From Zarea fungicola (taxonomy: Eukaryota > Ascomycota > Sordariomycetes > Hypocreales > Cordycipitaceae), in contig FWCC01000470.1 of NCBI GenBank assembly GCA_900169235.1, forward strand, positions 1 through 64,000: a DNA stretch of 64,000 nt. The letters are read 5' to 3'. Below, in pieces: positions 46,732-57,560 of the stretch. Every line of letters begins with the position of its first letter. Position 1 is the first letter of the stretch. A program made the translations under genes and the position numbers. The notes beneath the pieces were generated by a model that made no database searches, was not told the origin of the DNA, and saw only the letters and a program-made list of their open reading frames with translations.

Positions 46732-47084
46732 TAAGCCAACTTTGATATCTGAATTATTAGTCTCGCTGCCTCGACGCGCAGTCAAGGTGTCGGCTTGAAT
46801 CAAATGAACCATTTTTCTCAACGTGAACCTCTAAATTACGCATATGGAACCATTGCTCGATCCCGGGTTGTTGCAGGAAGAAGCCTTACTGCTGAAGTTG
46901 GCAGGAGCAGGATGACCTAGAATGCTAAAGAACCATGTATATAGCAGGCAGCTGGCTGGGAGTTACCTTCGACCAGCCAGCGATAATTCCTTTTGGGACT
47001 CCGTACATCTGTGAACACAGACACTATCTTTCATCAGAGCCTCATACTATCAATTCAAACCGATGAATCAACTACCCGTATGCA
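46732..47084. other. Intergenic
   Basis: 3' flanks of convergent genes, no feature seen. Confidence 0.5.
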
Positions 47085-48832
47085 TCAGTTCTTCAAGCCC
47101 AATTTCTTTAATAGTTGAAAATGGCTTGTCACAGCATCAATTAATCCAGAGCGAACTCTATACTTGACAGAGTATTCAGCACAGACTTCCTTGACGATAA
47201 CTGCGATTTCTGGATAGTAGATCTGATTAACCTGCAAGCGTGAGGTTAGTAGGCATGGTATAAACAACTGCAACTGTGGACTATACTTGCATGCGGGAAG
47301 ATGTGATGAACGACTTGGTAATTCAACGAGCCCGTTAAAAAGGTTGTCCACCAATGGTTGTGCGCATAGTCTTGCGCAGATTCTATTTGAATTTGCACCC
47401 AGTCCGCAGCAATTTGATTGTTTTCATCGGCAACATGCCATGCTACATCCTCTACCACGTGGTTTGCTTCGAAAACCATGGCAGCCATCCAAGAGAGCAA
47501 TGCTTCTGTGACAAAGAATACTATCATAACCCTGGAAGGACTGCTAGATGAATATAAAATCGGGATGGCACACCTGTAGGTATAGTAGAACGCCTAACAA
47601 AGACTTGGGTTAAACGACAATTCACTTCATTTCGCAAAAAAAACCTCAGCGACAGGGTATTTACCTTTCCGCCCCAAAATACCAATGATTGTGTATTTGT
47701 AAATGGATTCATAGGTATATTGTCAACGCTCTGATTCAGGTAAGCCGTAATATCCTGCAGCTTTCCAAAATGGGTGAACAGGCCATAGAGGAATGGAGCA
47801 TAAATATGTTGAATTGAGTATATCTTTTTCCATCTCTGAGACGGAAGAAATCGGGTTATAGAGAACGGCTCAACAGATACATCTGGATCGACACCGGATA
47901 TGTTGGTATAGGGGTGATGGCCAAGGACTACCAATATTAGAAAGAGAGCGTTAGAATGAACCAGCATGGAGAACTCACCATGCTTCGTAAACCAAACAGT
48001 TTCTGAGAATCCCAAGATGAAATTGAATAGAAGCCCCATGCAATCCCATACCAGTGGGTTGTGTGTAATGGCGGAGTGCGAGCTATCATGTACCCAGTAG
48101 ATCATAATACCAAAGTAGCACCATGACCAAAATAGCATGACCAAAAAAGTCGCAATAGAGCTTTGGATGAGAAATTCGTTCCAATATACTAGATAGATGC
48201 TTAAAAGGGGCCCGAGAAGAGTAATGATGTAGGCGGGTAAAATTCGGTGTGAATACTTTGGATCTTGTTTTGTTTGTGTAAAATATTGATCAACCCGCTA
48301 GATAATGGTAAGAAAAGTTCGAATTTAAATATAATGGAATTCACCTACATTGCGTAGTACACGTGAAAATTCATTTGGGGGATGAAACACAGGGAATTGG
48401 TTGTCTGTTAGAAACCCAATTCTATACTTCCTACAGAAGCTACGGTCAGCTACCAATGACATTAATGGGAGTAACAGAGTAAAATGGAGGAAATTTACTC
48501 AAGAATTCTTGCCGCTGCGGTTTTATGCATTGTCTCAAATACAATGGTAACATCTCGCCCAGCCGCTTTATCTATCAATGACTTGCCTCCGGGATGAGTA
48601 TCTCGGAAGTCTGTAAGATCGTAAACCTGGACAAGTTTAGAACATATACTAATTGGAAGGTAGTTCAACTTACTTGACCACGAACTGCAGCTAAAAACTT
48701 GCCCTGGCCAAGAGACTGGCGCAGCTGGTCTGTCGTAAAACAATAATTCTTCCGCAAATCCAATGTCAGCTATTATGACTCAGGAATACTGATTTCTCAA
48801 TTCACCTGTTTAGTAGGCATAATTCTTTCCAT
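47085..48832 (-). CDS. Cytochrome b5-fusion front-end fatty acid desaturase
   Basis: ER membrane acyl desaturase introducing a double bond between an existing one and the carboxyl end (delta-5/6/8 type, exact position unknown). Eight exons: 48832-48806, 48769-48674, 48626-48499, 48439-48349, 48297-47979, 47927-47665, 47593-47291, 47231-47085, 457 residues. The N-terminal cytochrome b5 domain has the heme motif HPGG (DFRDTHPGGKSLID). Histidine boxes: HDSSH; HVLGHH (rebuilt by removing intron 47928-47978); and QVVHHIFPH, where Q replaces the first H, as in front-end desaturases. Hydrophobic helices flank the boxes. The last intron (47232-47290) begins GCAAGT, a GC-AG intron, and its removal rebuilds FPHVNQIYYPEI. 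The first intron is only 36 nt. All catalytic residues are present. Confidence 0.88.
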
Positions 48833-50070
48833 GTGCGTATTTTTTAAATGCCGATTCTTTCATACTAGAAATCGCACTACATGAAGAGAGGGGTATGCAA
48901 TGCCTTTATGCCTTGACGGTGTGGTTGTTGATGACGTGAGATATATCCATTTATTTCCTATATTAAATTAACTCTAAACTAAAATCCCAATCTAGTGCAG
49001 CCTGGCTATCCCCTCTTTTTGAGGCAATTCCGGTGATGCCCTCCCTCGTATCTCGCTGATTGTGCAGCTACATCGACACCTGACGACCCTCGTCTTCCAG
49101 TAGCGACAGCTACCATACAGTAGCCTGGATAGCCTCAAATTCAGTATTGGCTGGTTACTATTCGCTGCCGATCTAGTTATCTACATTATGAAGTGGGCGG
49201 ATAGGCCTACGGCGTGAACTGGATATTCCGAACCCGGAGATTCCGAACCGGATTCCGAACCGGAGATTACGAACCGGAGATTCCGGCTTCAAGTCAGGGG
49301 TCAGCAAATGGAGTTTTACATGTCGTAACTAGTACCAACTCCCCGTTGGGTAGATATCAATATATGAACTTTGAAGCCTAGGTACAACCGGCCCAACTCG
49401 CAGGACTGCCCAAAATTCTAGTTCAGTCTTTTAAAGGATAGTATGTAACGATATGGCGTTTAAGTTTAATTGGGTTTTCAACAAAGGATGTGATGCGTAT
49501 GGAGCGAGCTCCGCGTGGTAGTATCTCTGGCGTCACGACCTAGTTAGCCATTCGTTTCATATGCGGCCGTTAGGCGTATGCGGAACTGGTAGATTCACAT
49601 CTCATATGCATGTGCCACTTACAAAGACCAGGCCTCAATGGCAGCCTCGTGCCGGCAACTGCATGACCAAGGCAGCCATGAAGGGTCGCTGAACGCGATA
49701 AGGACATACACTCGTTGACTTCATGGTACAAAATGGTTGAAAGGGCTTTGAGGCCGAAAGTCAGGTAGGCTATAATCGTATTCTGTGGTAGGAGCCTTCT
49801 CTAGAAGATGATGCTCTGGCACCATCTGATTGGGCCACTTTGGCCGAGATTTACAATTTGTGGCACCCTTTCATGATGAAATAGTGGCTAACGATAGCGT
49901 TCAGAATTCCATTGCTGATATTCTTACTACCGTGAATTATCTGCTACAACATATCGAGGATGCCAGGCCACGGCCACACCGAACCTAACCAGGATGATGG
50001 AGACTGCCTGGGCCCAGCAACAACAATAGACAATAACATATGTAAATACAGCATCTCCCTGAGATCACCG
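48833..50070. repeat. Intergenic with minisatellite
   Basis: No gene supported. At 49223-49288 there are five imperfect copies of a 12-15 base unit ATTCCGAACCGGAG, i.e. a small minisatellite. The rest is unremarkable AT-rich DNA. Confidence 0.5.
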
Positions 50071-50931
50071 TTAATTCGCATGTGGCCAGAGCAGTCCACC
50101 CTGATTTCCATGCAAGCATTGGCGCCTGTCCGAGCCCTGGCATCCACTATCACAGCCCATATTGCCTGGATGTCCGGCATCTGTAAGGGCAGCCTGGTTT
50201 ACATTGGCCCATGCATAGTTGTGGTCGCTGAAAGAGTCGGAAGCACCTTGGCCATTACCTGCAGGGCAGTGGGTGTGTGTCTGGTAGTTTGCCCACCCAT
50301 TGTGGGCGGACATGAGAGGCTGATACCAGATAGAGTGACAACCATGCTGCACATGTTTCCAGCGGCACTTTCGACTATCACTCAGAGACTGTTCTGAACC
50401 CCAGCTAAAGCTGAATTGAGCCTTGATAACTGCATTGAACTTGGCCTCTAATCCAACTGTCCACGTCTGGGAAACAGAAAAGCTTGCGCTAATCTCCTCG
50501 TCACAGTCATCGCAGTAAAAGCAGTTTCCTATTTGGTTCCAGGCTTGGTACCAGTATCCCCAGTCATGCTGATCAAACCACTCCTGATGCTCATGGGTGC
50601 AGATACGAGGTCTTTCTTCTCTCATGTCCAGCATAGGGACGGTCTCGCCAGGGCGGTATTCCACAGTGGAAATGTTGTTGTCGATTCGGATTTGCTGCAG
50701 ATGCTCGCGAGTGTACTTGTTCCTCACAGTCTCAATAGTTCCATTGGGGTGACTAATGGTGGTGAGGACGTCTTGATGAGGCTGTTTGACCAGGGCGCAG
50801 ATGGGGTCACCTGTGCTTTCCTTGCATGAGATGAAGGTTGCGTTGCCTGGCGGCGCATTGTAGCCCAAGTTGAGGGGGTTAGCAAATACAACTACCACAA
50901 AAGGCAGGAGAAGGGCGTTTTGAAGCTTCAT
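50071..50931 (-). CDS. Predicted secreted Trp/Cys-rich protein
   Basis: Single exon, 286 residues from the ATG at 50931, which begins a signal peptide MKLQNALLLPFVVVVFANP. An upstream in-frame extension to 51024 covers the TATA box and is rejected. The mature part has an N-terminal region of about 90 residues, then CTHEHQEWFDQHDWGYWYQ and a CYCDDCDEE-like cysteine cluster. Next comes an alternating polar/hydrophobic stretch (ISASFSVSQTWTVGLEAKF, IKAQFSFSWGSE) typical of a beta-hairpin or barrel, then CRWKHVQHGCHSIWYQPLM, and a Gly/His/Cys-rich tail with PGNMGC and GCQGSDRRQC. I recognise the general look of a family of fungal secreted proteins but not a named function. A membrane-active or carbohydrate-binding role is possible and unproven. 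TATA box about 80 bases upstream. Confidence 0.72.
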   Translation of the reverse strand: MKLQNALLLPFVVVVFANPLNLGYNAPPGNATFISCKESTGDPICALVKQPHQDVLTTISHPNGTIETVRNKYTREHLQQIRIDNNISTVEYRPGETVPMLDMREERPRICTHEHQEWFDQHDWGYWYQAWNQIGNCFYCDDCDEEISASFSVSQTWTVGLEAKFNAVIKAQFSFSWGSEQSLSDSRKCRWKHVQHGCHSIWYQPLMSAHNGWANYQTHTHCPAGNGQGASDSFSDHNYAWANVNQAALTDAGHPGNMGCDSGCQGSDRRQCLHGNQGGLLWPHAN

Positions 50932-51011
50932 GGTAAGAATGCTGTGAGCTTGAATAATGCTTGCGATGCTGCAATGTGTCTTGCTAATGGAATGGAGGGC
51001 ATAAGAAGCTC

Positions 51012-51020
51012 TTATATACC
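51012..51020 (-). promoter_or_regulatory. TATA box of Trp/Cys-rich secreted gene
   Basis: GTATATAAG on the minus strand, about 80 bases upstream of the ATG at 50931; it decides the start by placing the longer open frame's first codons in the promoter or leader. Confidence 0.55.
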
Positions 51021-52320
51021 GCAAGTTCTATATCCAAGCCTACTTGTTATTCTAGCAAGCCAAGCCGGAAAGTAACAAACCTGGCTACGTGCAAAACTGG
51101 AGCCTTGATTATCCATGACTCGTACGTTTCAATGGAAGTGGATGAGTCAAATCCAAGATAATAAGGATTTGCTTATTTTAACCATTCCGTTTATCTAGTG
51201 GTGCTAGAAGCGCAATGCGCTAGCACAGTCGTTTCATTTCACGTTCCTTCCGGCCAAAGCAGTGTCCTGTACACCTGTAAATCTCTAGATTGCGCATGAC
51301 TAGCAACAATATGTAGTGCTTATAGATAGCGGTCAATAATACGGCGGATAATCCGAACTCGGCTCCTTTCAAATTTGGCTCAGGGCAATAGTAGGTGACT
51401 TGATATGGGCTAAATTTTTAACCGTCAGTAAGCCAAGGCTTGCTATGATGTTGTCTGAGAGAGTAAAACCGTATCCTTGAATAGTAAGTATACCCGGCCG
51501 TACAATGAGTACCCACAGCAATGACAGACAGTATTTATATCGAGTGGAAGGATTTGGCTCAGCCGGAGGTACTGAACGTTGCGGAGCAGAAGGAAGGCAG
51601 ATACAGACATACTTTCTCCTAACTGCAAAGGGGTGAGCAAAATACGGCTTGATATTGCTTTTAAAAATCACAGGTTGTCAAACCCGATGGGGGTGGGTTA
51701 ACAAGCGAACTTCGATAGGGAATAGTAGCAGCCTTTTTGGTAATATATCCTGTCTCATTTCGCTCTTTTATCCTTAGTTTATGGTACTCACAATGGGGTG
51801 GTAGTTGCTTCGGTAGAAGCCTTTTAAGCATGTAACTGTCGGACCTGAGATGGCTGCCAGCTTTATGTTAGCTGTTTCCACCTTGGGACTTGGGTCAACA
51901 TGTGGCGCCCGGCGCGATTTTTTACTAGTTTGCCTTGTAGGGCGTTGGCCCGCCCCTTGATTTATTTATTTCAAATCTGCTTACGACCGAAAGAGGGAAT
52001 GCGTGTTATTGAATAAAGTACGCTACTTATACGGTACACAAGGATTTACGTTACATCCACGCCTACCTTGGGTCGCGAAAGAGGGCTAGAACACGTCTAA
52101 CCACGATTGAGGGCTGGGTTTTGCAGTCTTTATAGTCCTAAAATTACCGTATTAGGCCAAGTGAATGTACTTTCCCTCCTGCCCATTCGAATCATGTCAG
52201 ACTCCATCACAGGCTCGATACCTTTACAATATTTCGCACCAGGCACCGATCAATAGATATTAAGGAAATTAAAAATGCCAAAGTATTGAAGAATGCGCCC
52301 CACTTGAAGAAAAAAATGAT
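51021..52320. other. Intergenic
   Basis: AT-rich, no supported gene. The minus-strand open frame 51369-51671 has no signature. Confidence 0.45.
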
Positions 52321-52860
52321 AAAGGAAAGAAATAAAAGAAAAAAGCTACAGGCGCCAGATTCAATACCAGAAGATGTAGGCGATCCGGTGGCCAGCCGCC
52401 TCCCAACCTTGTATCTTCTCTGGCGCATCCAATGGAGCACAGTACACGTGCAAACTTTCAATAAAAGCGGTGCACTGAGTCGAGAATAAAAGGAGGGCAA
52501 TTTAAGCTTTAACACTTCACGATGCCAGCCACATGGCGTCACTACAACTCTGCCGTGCTTGGGAACATGGCTGGTGCCGGTGCTGCGCACTAGTGCCTTG
52601 GACATGACATGAGAAAAGGGCTTTTAGTAAAAAGTTTAACAGTATCAATGACGGGGGCTTCAGGGAGGTGGTCTTGTTTCCGCCTTTCTTTTTTTTTGGT
52701 TGACCATTGTGCGAAGAAACTGTCCGGCCCGCTCCAGCCACCAAGTATTGAACCAAGATGGATGATTATAAAATGCTTCACCCCCATCCGCGCAACTGAC
52801 TTGCTCTTTTTAAAACTTGGCAACCATCATGTGATGGTGTATCAAAGGGGACAACTGAAA
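52320..52860 (+). repeat. Duplicated TATA module, copy 1
   Basis: Shares blocks in the same order with copies at 55955-56450 and 56830-57400: GCAGGC-x-CC-GATTCAA-type block, a CCAGCCACATGGCG/ACATGGCTGG-type block, CAGCCACCAA-x-TG-ACCAAG, and GATTATAAAA (52764-52773). The layout resembles a promoter ending in a TATA box, but no conserved open frame follows. Heavily diverged. Confidence 0.55.
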
Positions 52861-54085
52861 AACGGACAGAGCAGCCAATACCTTCGAGTTTTGTGTCTTG
52901 GCGCAGGCGCTCATGTACATACATCTCTGGACATCTCACGACATCGGACATGCTGATCTTTCTTTCCCTCCATAAATGTCTCAATTTGTTTTCCATGCCA
53001 AATTTATTTCAATTATTTCAATTATTTCAATTATTGGTGGATTATCGGCGTGGCCGCTGTACAGGATGCAGCACAAGCCCTCCCAACAAACCTCGCGGGC
53101 GGCGGCGGTGGCTTTGCTGAGCCACCGTCTCAAGTCGCAGATACTAATTCAAAACAAACTGCCTGCACGGCCAGGGTGAGTCATCACCTGTGAATACATG
53201 TGCTACTCGTGGTATGTATTTAATCACTTTGAATTGATAATGCATGGACATGATGAGGGGGGAAGGTGTGAATTCATTCCTCGTACGTTGCTAGAGCTAA
53301 TCGCTGGAAGTCTTCAGACAAGACACAAATAGAATAAGAGAGGGATCTGCTGCCTAATCATGTCGCCGATAATTCCAAACACAAAGGCTTGCGGACGGAT
53401 AAAGTGTATTTCAGTCACCACGCAACGTCCCTTGCCACTAACTCTTGTCGCTTTCCTGAATCAATACATTCGACAGCGGAGCGATTACACCAATTTGACT
53501 GTCCAGTAGCTTCATTAGTCCAAACGGTAAGATCCTTTTTTCATATGCTTCATCTTCTTGTTTTCTTACCTTGCATCACGTTGTGAGTCCTTTTTTTTTC
53601 TTTTTCTTCTTCTTAATTCTCAGCGTGGTATCATCGAACTGTTGAATTGGTTCTCATCGCCCGGAGCTCGATTCTCGCAATGATCTTGATATCAAGTGTG
53701 GTCGCAATTTGTGCTGAGCACGTCCAAGCTGTTTCGGATATTCAGACGCGATTGAATAGCAGAATCTGATGAGCTGCAAATTTCAGCAATGTCTTGTCGA
53801 TGCCAATGGTCGATATCAAAATCTGGTCGAAGATGATCAAGGACAAATTTGACAATACAGGAATGCCGATTGTGGATATCGGAAGAGCTTTGGTTGGCCG
53901 ATGATGATCGATGACTGAATTGATGGTTTATTGACGCCGACCGTCGACTCGAAGCTGAGGCCACCGCTCCTAGTGACCCAAAGGCAGGATGGTTAGCAAA
54001 TAGTTGCAGGCACTCCTTCATGAATTTCGCCAATATCGCAAAACGTTCTTAACCTTCGGGGGGATGACCCTCTAGGCCGACGAAA
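52861..54085. other. AT-rich, gene-poor stretch
   Basis: Contains a (TTTCAATTA)n microsatellite at 53006-53035 and poly-pyrimidine runs near 53585-53615. The minus-strand open frame 53692-54033 (113 codons, Ser-rich) begins in the region resembling the array to its right and may be a decayed exon; not called as a gene. Confidence 0.4.
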
Positions 54086-54800
54086 ATGGGTACTTGCCTT
54101 GATTTTTTTGGTCCGAAAATTGCACAAGATCAGTTCGAGGCGAAAGGCGTCGTTCCTAGAGGCCCGAAGGCAGAAGAGGAGCAAAGTCAGCCAAAAGGCT
54201 GGCAAGTACCCCCCACCCTCATACAATTGGTCAGGTGTCTTCAAATGCTTCAAGCATCCGTGTGCCATGCAGCAGCTTGTATGGTTAATCACGGGGTGGT
54301 TTGAGTACTTGCCTTGATAGTCTTTGGTCGGCTAAAACTGACCAGGAACAGCTCGAGGTTGAGACCGTCGTTCCTAAAGGCCTAAAGGGAAAAGAAAAGC
54401 ACAGTCAGCGAAAATGCTGGCAAGTAATTCCTCCCTCATATACTTGTATCTCTGGCTCTTCATGCGCACAAGGCGTCTGAAGGATAGCAGGTTGACGTTT
54501 GTTCTAATCATTGGGTGCGTACTTGCCTTGACCTCTGTGATCAGATGAAACTGAACAGAACGAGTTCGGGGCAGATGCGAGGGTTTCAAAGTTCTATGGC
54601 AGGATATGGATAAGATCAGCCAGATGGTTGCCGAACTTCCTCATCGGTTCCATGGAGATCACGAGCACATACCAATGATGATACTTTACACACGAGTCTG
54701 AGGTTTCAAGCTTGATGCAGTATCGCATGAATCGAACATGGGCTGCGATCTGTCGGTGTGAGTACAACTTGGTAATCATTGGGAACATACCAGGCAGAGC
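54086..54800. repeat. Tandem repeat array, about 216-base units
   Basis: Three clear units start at GTACTTGCCTTGA: 54090, 54306 and 54522, with a fourth, more diverged unit around 54773 (GGTAATCATTGGG). Each is preceded by TTAATCA-GGG-like sequence. A further copy of the start block lies at 56515. On the plus strand units 1 and 2 share a related frame (TCLD, Q-Q-E, VVP-G, WQV-PP), but unit 2 needs a non-ATG start. On the minus strand the block reads TCAAG/GCAAGTAC, which would fit a GC splice donor. Either decayed exons or plain tandem duplication. Confidence 0.6.
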
Positions 54801-55954
54801 GCTCCAAGGCAAGAGTCCGGTGGCCGAAGAAGAAGCAAGTGTTTCTTCTGCAGCAGATCATGAAGTAAGATGAGGAAATTCGATATGAAAGCAGCAACGT
54901 GGAGGACATGGTCGTCATCGAGGCGAAGTGTTTGATATCGAGGTATTCTCAGAGTGTGGCAAGATGGGATGAGTTGCACGTTGAGAAGAAGCGTCGGGTG
55001 GCAGAAGGACTGGTGTGACGAAGAAGTGTCACGGTAGGCGGAGGCAAGAATGGATGTGGCAGCGGAATGAGAGAAGTGTCAACAAATTTGCCCGTGGAAA
55101 AGAGCGAAAAGAGCCAGCAGCACAAAGGGGTGAAATCAAAGATGAAGAAGAGACGAAAGAAACTGCGAATAAAGAGATCAAAGTAGTAATTTGTGGTGAA
55201 GACAGTGAATAATGATGAAGAAGAGAAGAGAACTTGGGGGGGAAAGCCTGAATAAGTAGTAAATTTTGCCGAACCGACAATTCGAGCACTTGCTTCAACT
55301 ATATTAGGCGAGCAGCATCCAAGTGAAGGAGCTGAGGTCACGAAATGGATGCAGACCTGATCAAGCGAGTGTCAAGCGAAGAGATGGGGCGATTCTAGTC
55401 ACGTTGGCCTTCCTGTACGCGATAATCTCGAGTGCTGTTGGGAAGGACGTGTTCAAATGCACTTCGAATTTTGGCAGGTAGAGCTCTACACCGGACCACC
55501 ATGACGTGCATTGTTGCGTTCTTCGGCCGTTTCGTCGGTATTAAGCGAATTTTGCCCAATTTCTGGCTCCCAATCGCCTTCAATTACTAGTTGAATTATA
55601 TAAACGAGCTTGGTACGTGTCGCGGGTGAGCAGGAAGGAGCGGTGGTTTGGATGCTCCGTATCGATTCCACTACTCCCCTGTTGTGCAGAATGCAGGCAA
55701 GTACCTCGTCTCTTGCGAGACCGAAAACGAAAAAGAATACAGCTTCGAGGAAATTAGGTACATGTGGGCAGAATACGTTTCTACGGAGAATGCTCCTTGT
55801 CGAGGAAGAAATGACGAGTCGGCCGGGTGTGAGCGGCAATCACCTGCTCGACACTCATCGATTCAGCTTACAATGTCAAGAGACAACCCAAAGAAAATAA
55901 TAAAAAAAGATAAAAAAAGAAAAGATATCACATATGATACAACCAATAAAAGTA
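54801..55954. other. AT/GA-rich gene-poor stretch
   Basis: Purine-rich segment at 55015-55240 gives long Lys/Glu open frames on one strand and Phe/Ser frames on the other, a composition artefact. The sequence near 55849-55900 resembles 56762-56810, marking the end of an older duplicate unit. Confidence 0.4.
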
Positions 55955-56829
55955 GATAATAATTGACGTATATTGTTCTAGTAGTGGAATAAAACATGCT
56001 TACCGGTACTACTTTACTAGATACTCCTAAGTGATGACCGTTTCCTCTTTGCATCCTTGAAGGACAGAAATAAGCTGCAGGCACCGGATTCAACCAAAAA
56101 GACCGCTAATTAATTTTATTGCTCACGCCTACTGATTGTAGCAAACTACACTTATCAGGAAGGTAATTTTAATGTTTAAAAATTCCAAGACTTTAGCCAG
56201 TGTGGCTTAAACGGACTGCGCACCTCGGCGACATGGCTGGCGCAGGCGCAACAAATGTGGCAAAGGTTTCTGTGTATAAATGACGCTTGGAAATAATAAA
56301 AAATGCCAGTTGTGTAGCTTTTTTTAGCCGCCACGTCAAATGAGTTTTGCCGACCGCCCAGGCCTCCAACTGGCGAATCAAGGGCCGACTATAAAAATGC
56401 ATTCGCCGCCTCTCAAGTTTTATTTTTCTCCCTCATAAACTCTGCAGATATCGTCATTTCGCTTCAAGCATAAGAGGATTATTCACCACGGGTTTTTCGG
56501 TTAATCACGGGATGAGTACTTGCCTTGATGGTCTTTGGTCAGGTAACTGCCCAGGGTCATCTTGAGGCTACGGCTTTCGTTCCTGAGTGCAGGAAAATCA
56601 TAATGCCAGCGAAGGAGTTTGCAAACTCCTTCATAATTTTCCACAGAGAGTGCCAGCAGCCTATACCAATGATGACACTTGAAACTCGAGTCTGAAGTTT
56701 GAGACTGTGATTCAATATCAAGTCAATACATAAGCTGTAATCTGTTAGTTTTGAGACCTGTTCGCCACTCATCGATGCAGATTACAATGTCAATAAATAA
56801 ACCAAAAAAACACATAACAGATAATAGAT
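55955..56829 (+). repeat. Duplicated TATA module, copy 2
   Basis: Unit of about 875 bases, followed directly by copy 3. Shared landmarks: GTGGAATAAAAC (55985), GGACAGAAATAAGC-GCAGGCAC (56067), CCAGTGTGGC/GACATGGCTGGCGC (56201-56250), GACTATAAAAATGC TATA box (56389), TTAATCACGGG (56501), CAAACTCCTTCA (56625), ACCAATGATGACA (56669). No intact open frame spans the region after the TATA box. Confidence 0.6.
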
Positions 56830-57560
56830 AAAGTTAAATTATAATTAATCTCGATTATTCTAGCTGTGGAATAAAACTTGCTTTCTGGCTTGAACTGTAT
56901 GTGCACATCCTACTCATGCGAGATGCTTGCAGGACAGAAATAAGCCGCAGGCACAGGAGTAAACTACAGAAGACCGACATTCAATTCTGCAAGAAGTCCT
57001 TTCGTTTACCGTAGTATATTACACATCAAGGTGAGGGAAATTTCAAGTTTTGCAAAATTCACACTCAACGCGGCCAGCCATGTGGCGTACATCCCATCCA
57101 ATGCGCGCGTGTGAGAAAATCGCCGGCGCAAGCGCAGAGCGCCATGAGAAGAGAGTTTGCATTAGAGAAGTAATCACAGTGACGCTTCAAGAATAATTTT
57201 GCACCGCCATGCGTGTGGCATGTATATTTTGCCACCACGCACAGATAAGGTGCTGACCGTCTCAAGCCACCAAATGACGAATCAAGGAGGACGTGATTAT
57301 AAAAGCCCTTGTCTACCCTCCACTGTCCCTGCTTTTACTTTTACTCTCCCAAGTTTCATCCTGCATTGGGATGGCTAGCAGCCGCGGTTTTCCTTTTTGG
57401 TAAACACGGGGGAGTTGCTTCTATGGCCTTGGATCGCAAAGGCCAGCAAACTCCTTTACAAGTTCCACCAATGCTCTAAGAATTGGAAGGATAGCAGTGT
57501 GAGAAATACCGATGATGACAATTCCAATATAAAGTCTGAGGCTCCCAGTTTTTTTGCTTC
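56830..57560 (+). repeat. Duplicated TATA module, copy 3
   Basis: Matches copy 2 landmark by landmark: GTGGAATAAAAC (56866), GGACAGAAATAAGCCGCAGGCAC (56934), GGCCAGCCATGTGGCG (57071), GACGAATCAAGGA then GATTATAAAAGC (57296), GTAAACACGGG (57401), CAAACTCCTTTACAAG (57447), ACCGATGATGACA (57510). After the TATA box a possible ATG at 57371 opens only 10 codons. Confidence 0.6.

Noticed and set aside
55015..55298. Lys/Glu-rich and Phe/Ser-rich open frames
   Set aside because: Product of a purine-rich strand; low complexity, no start context.
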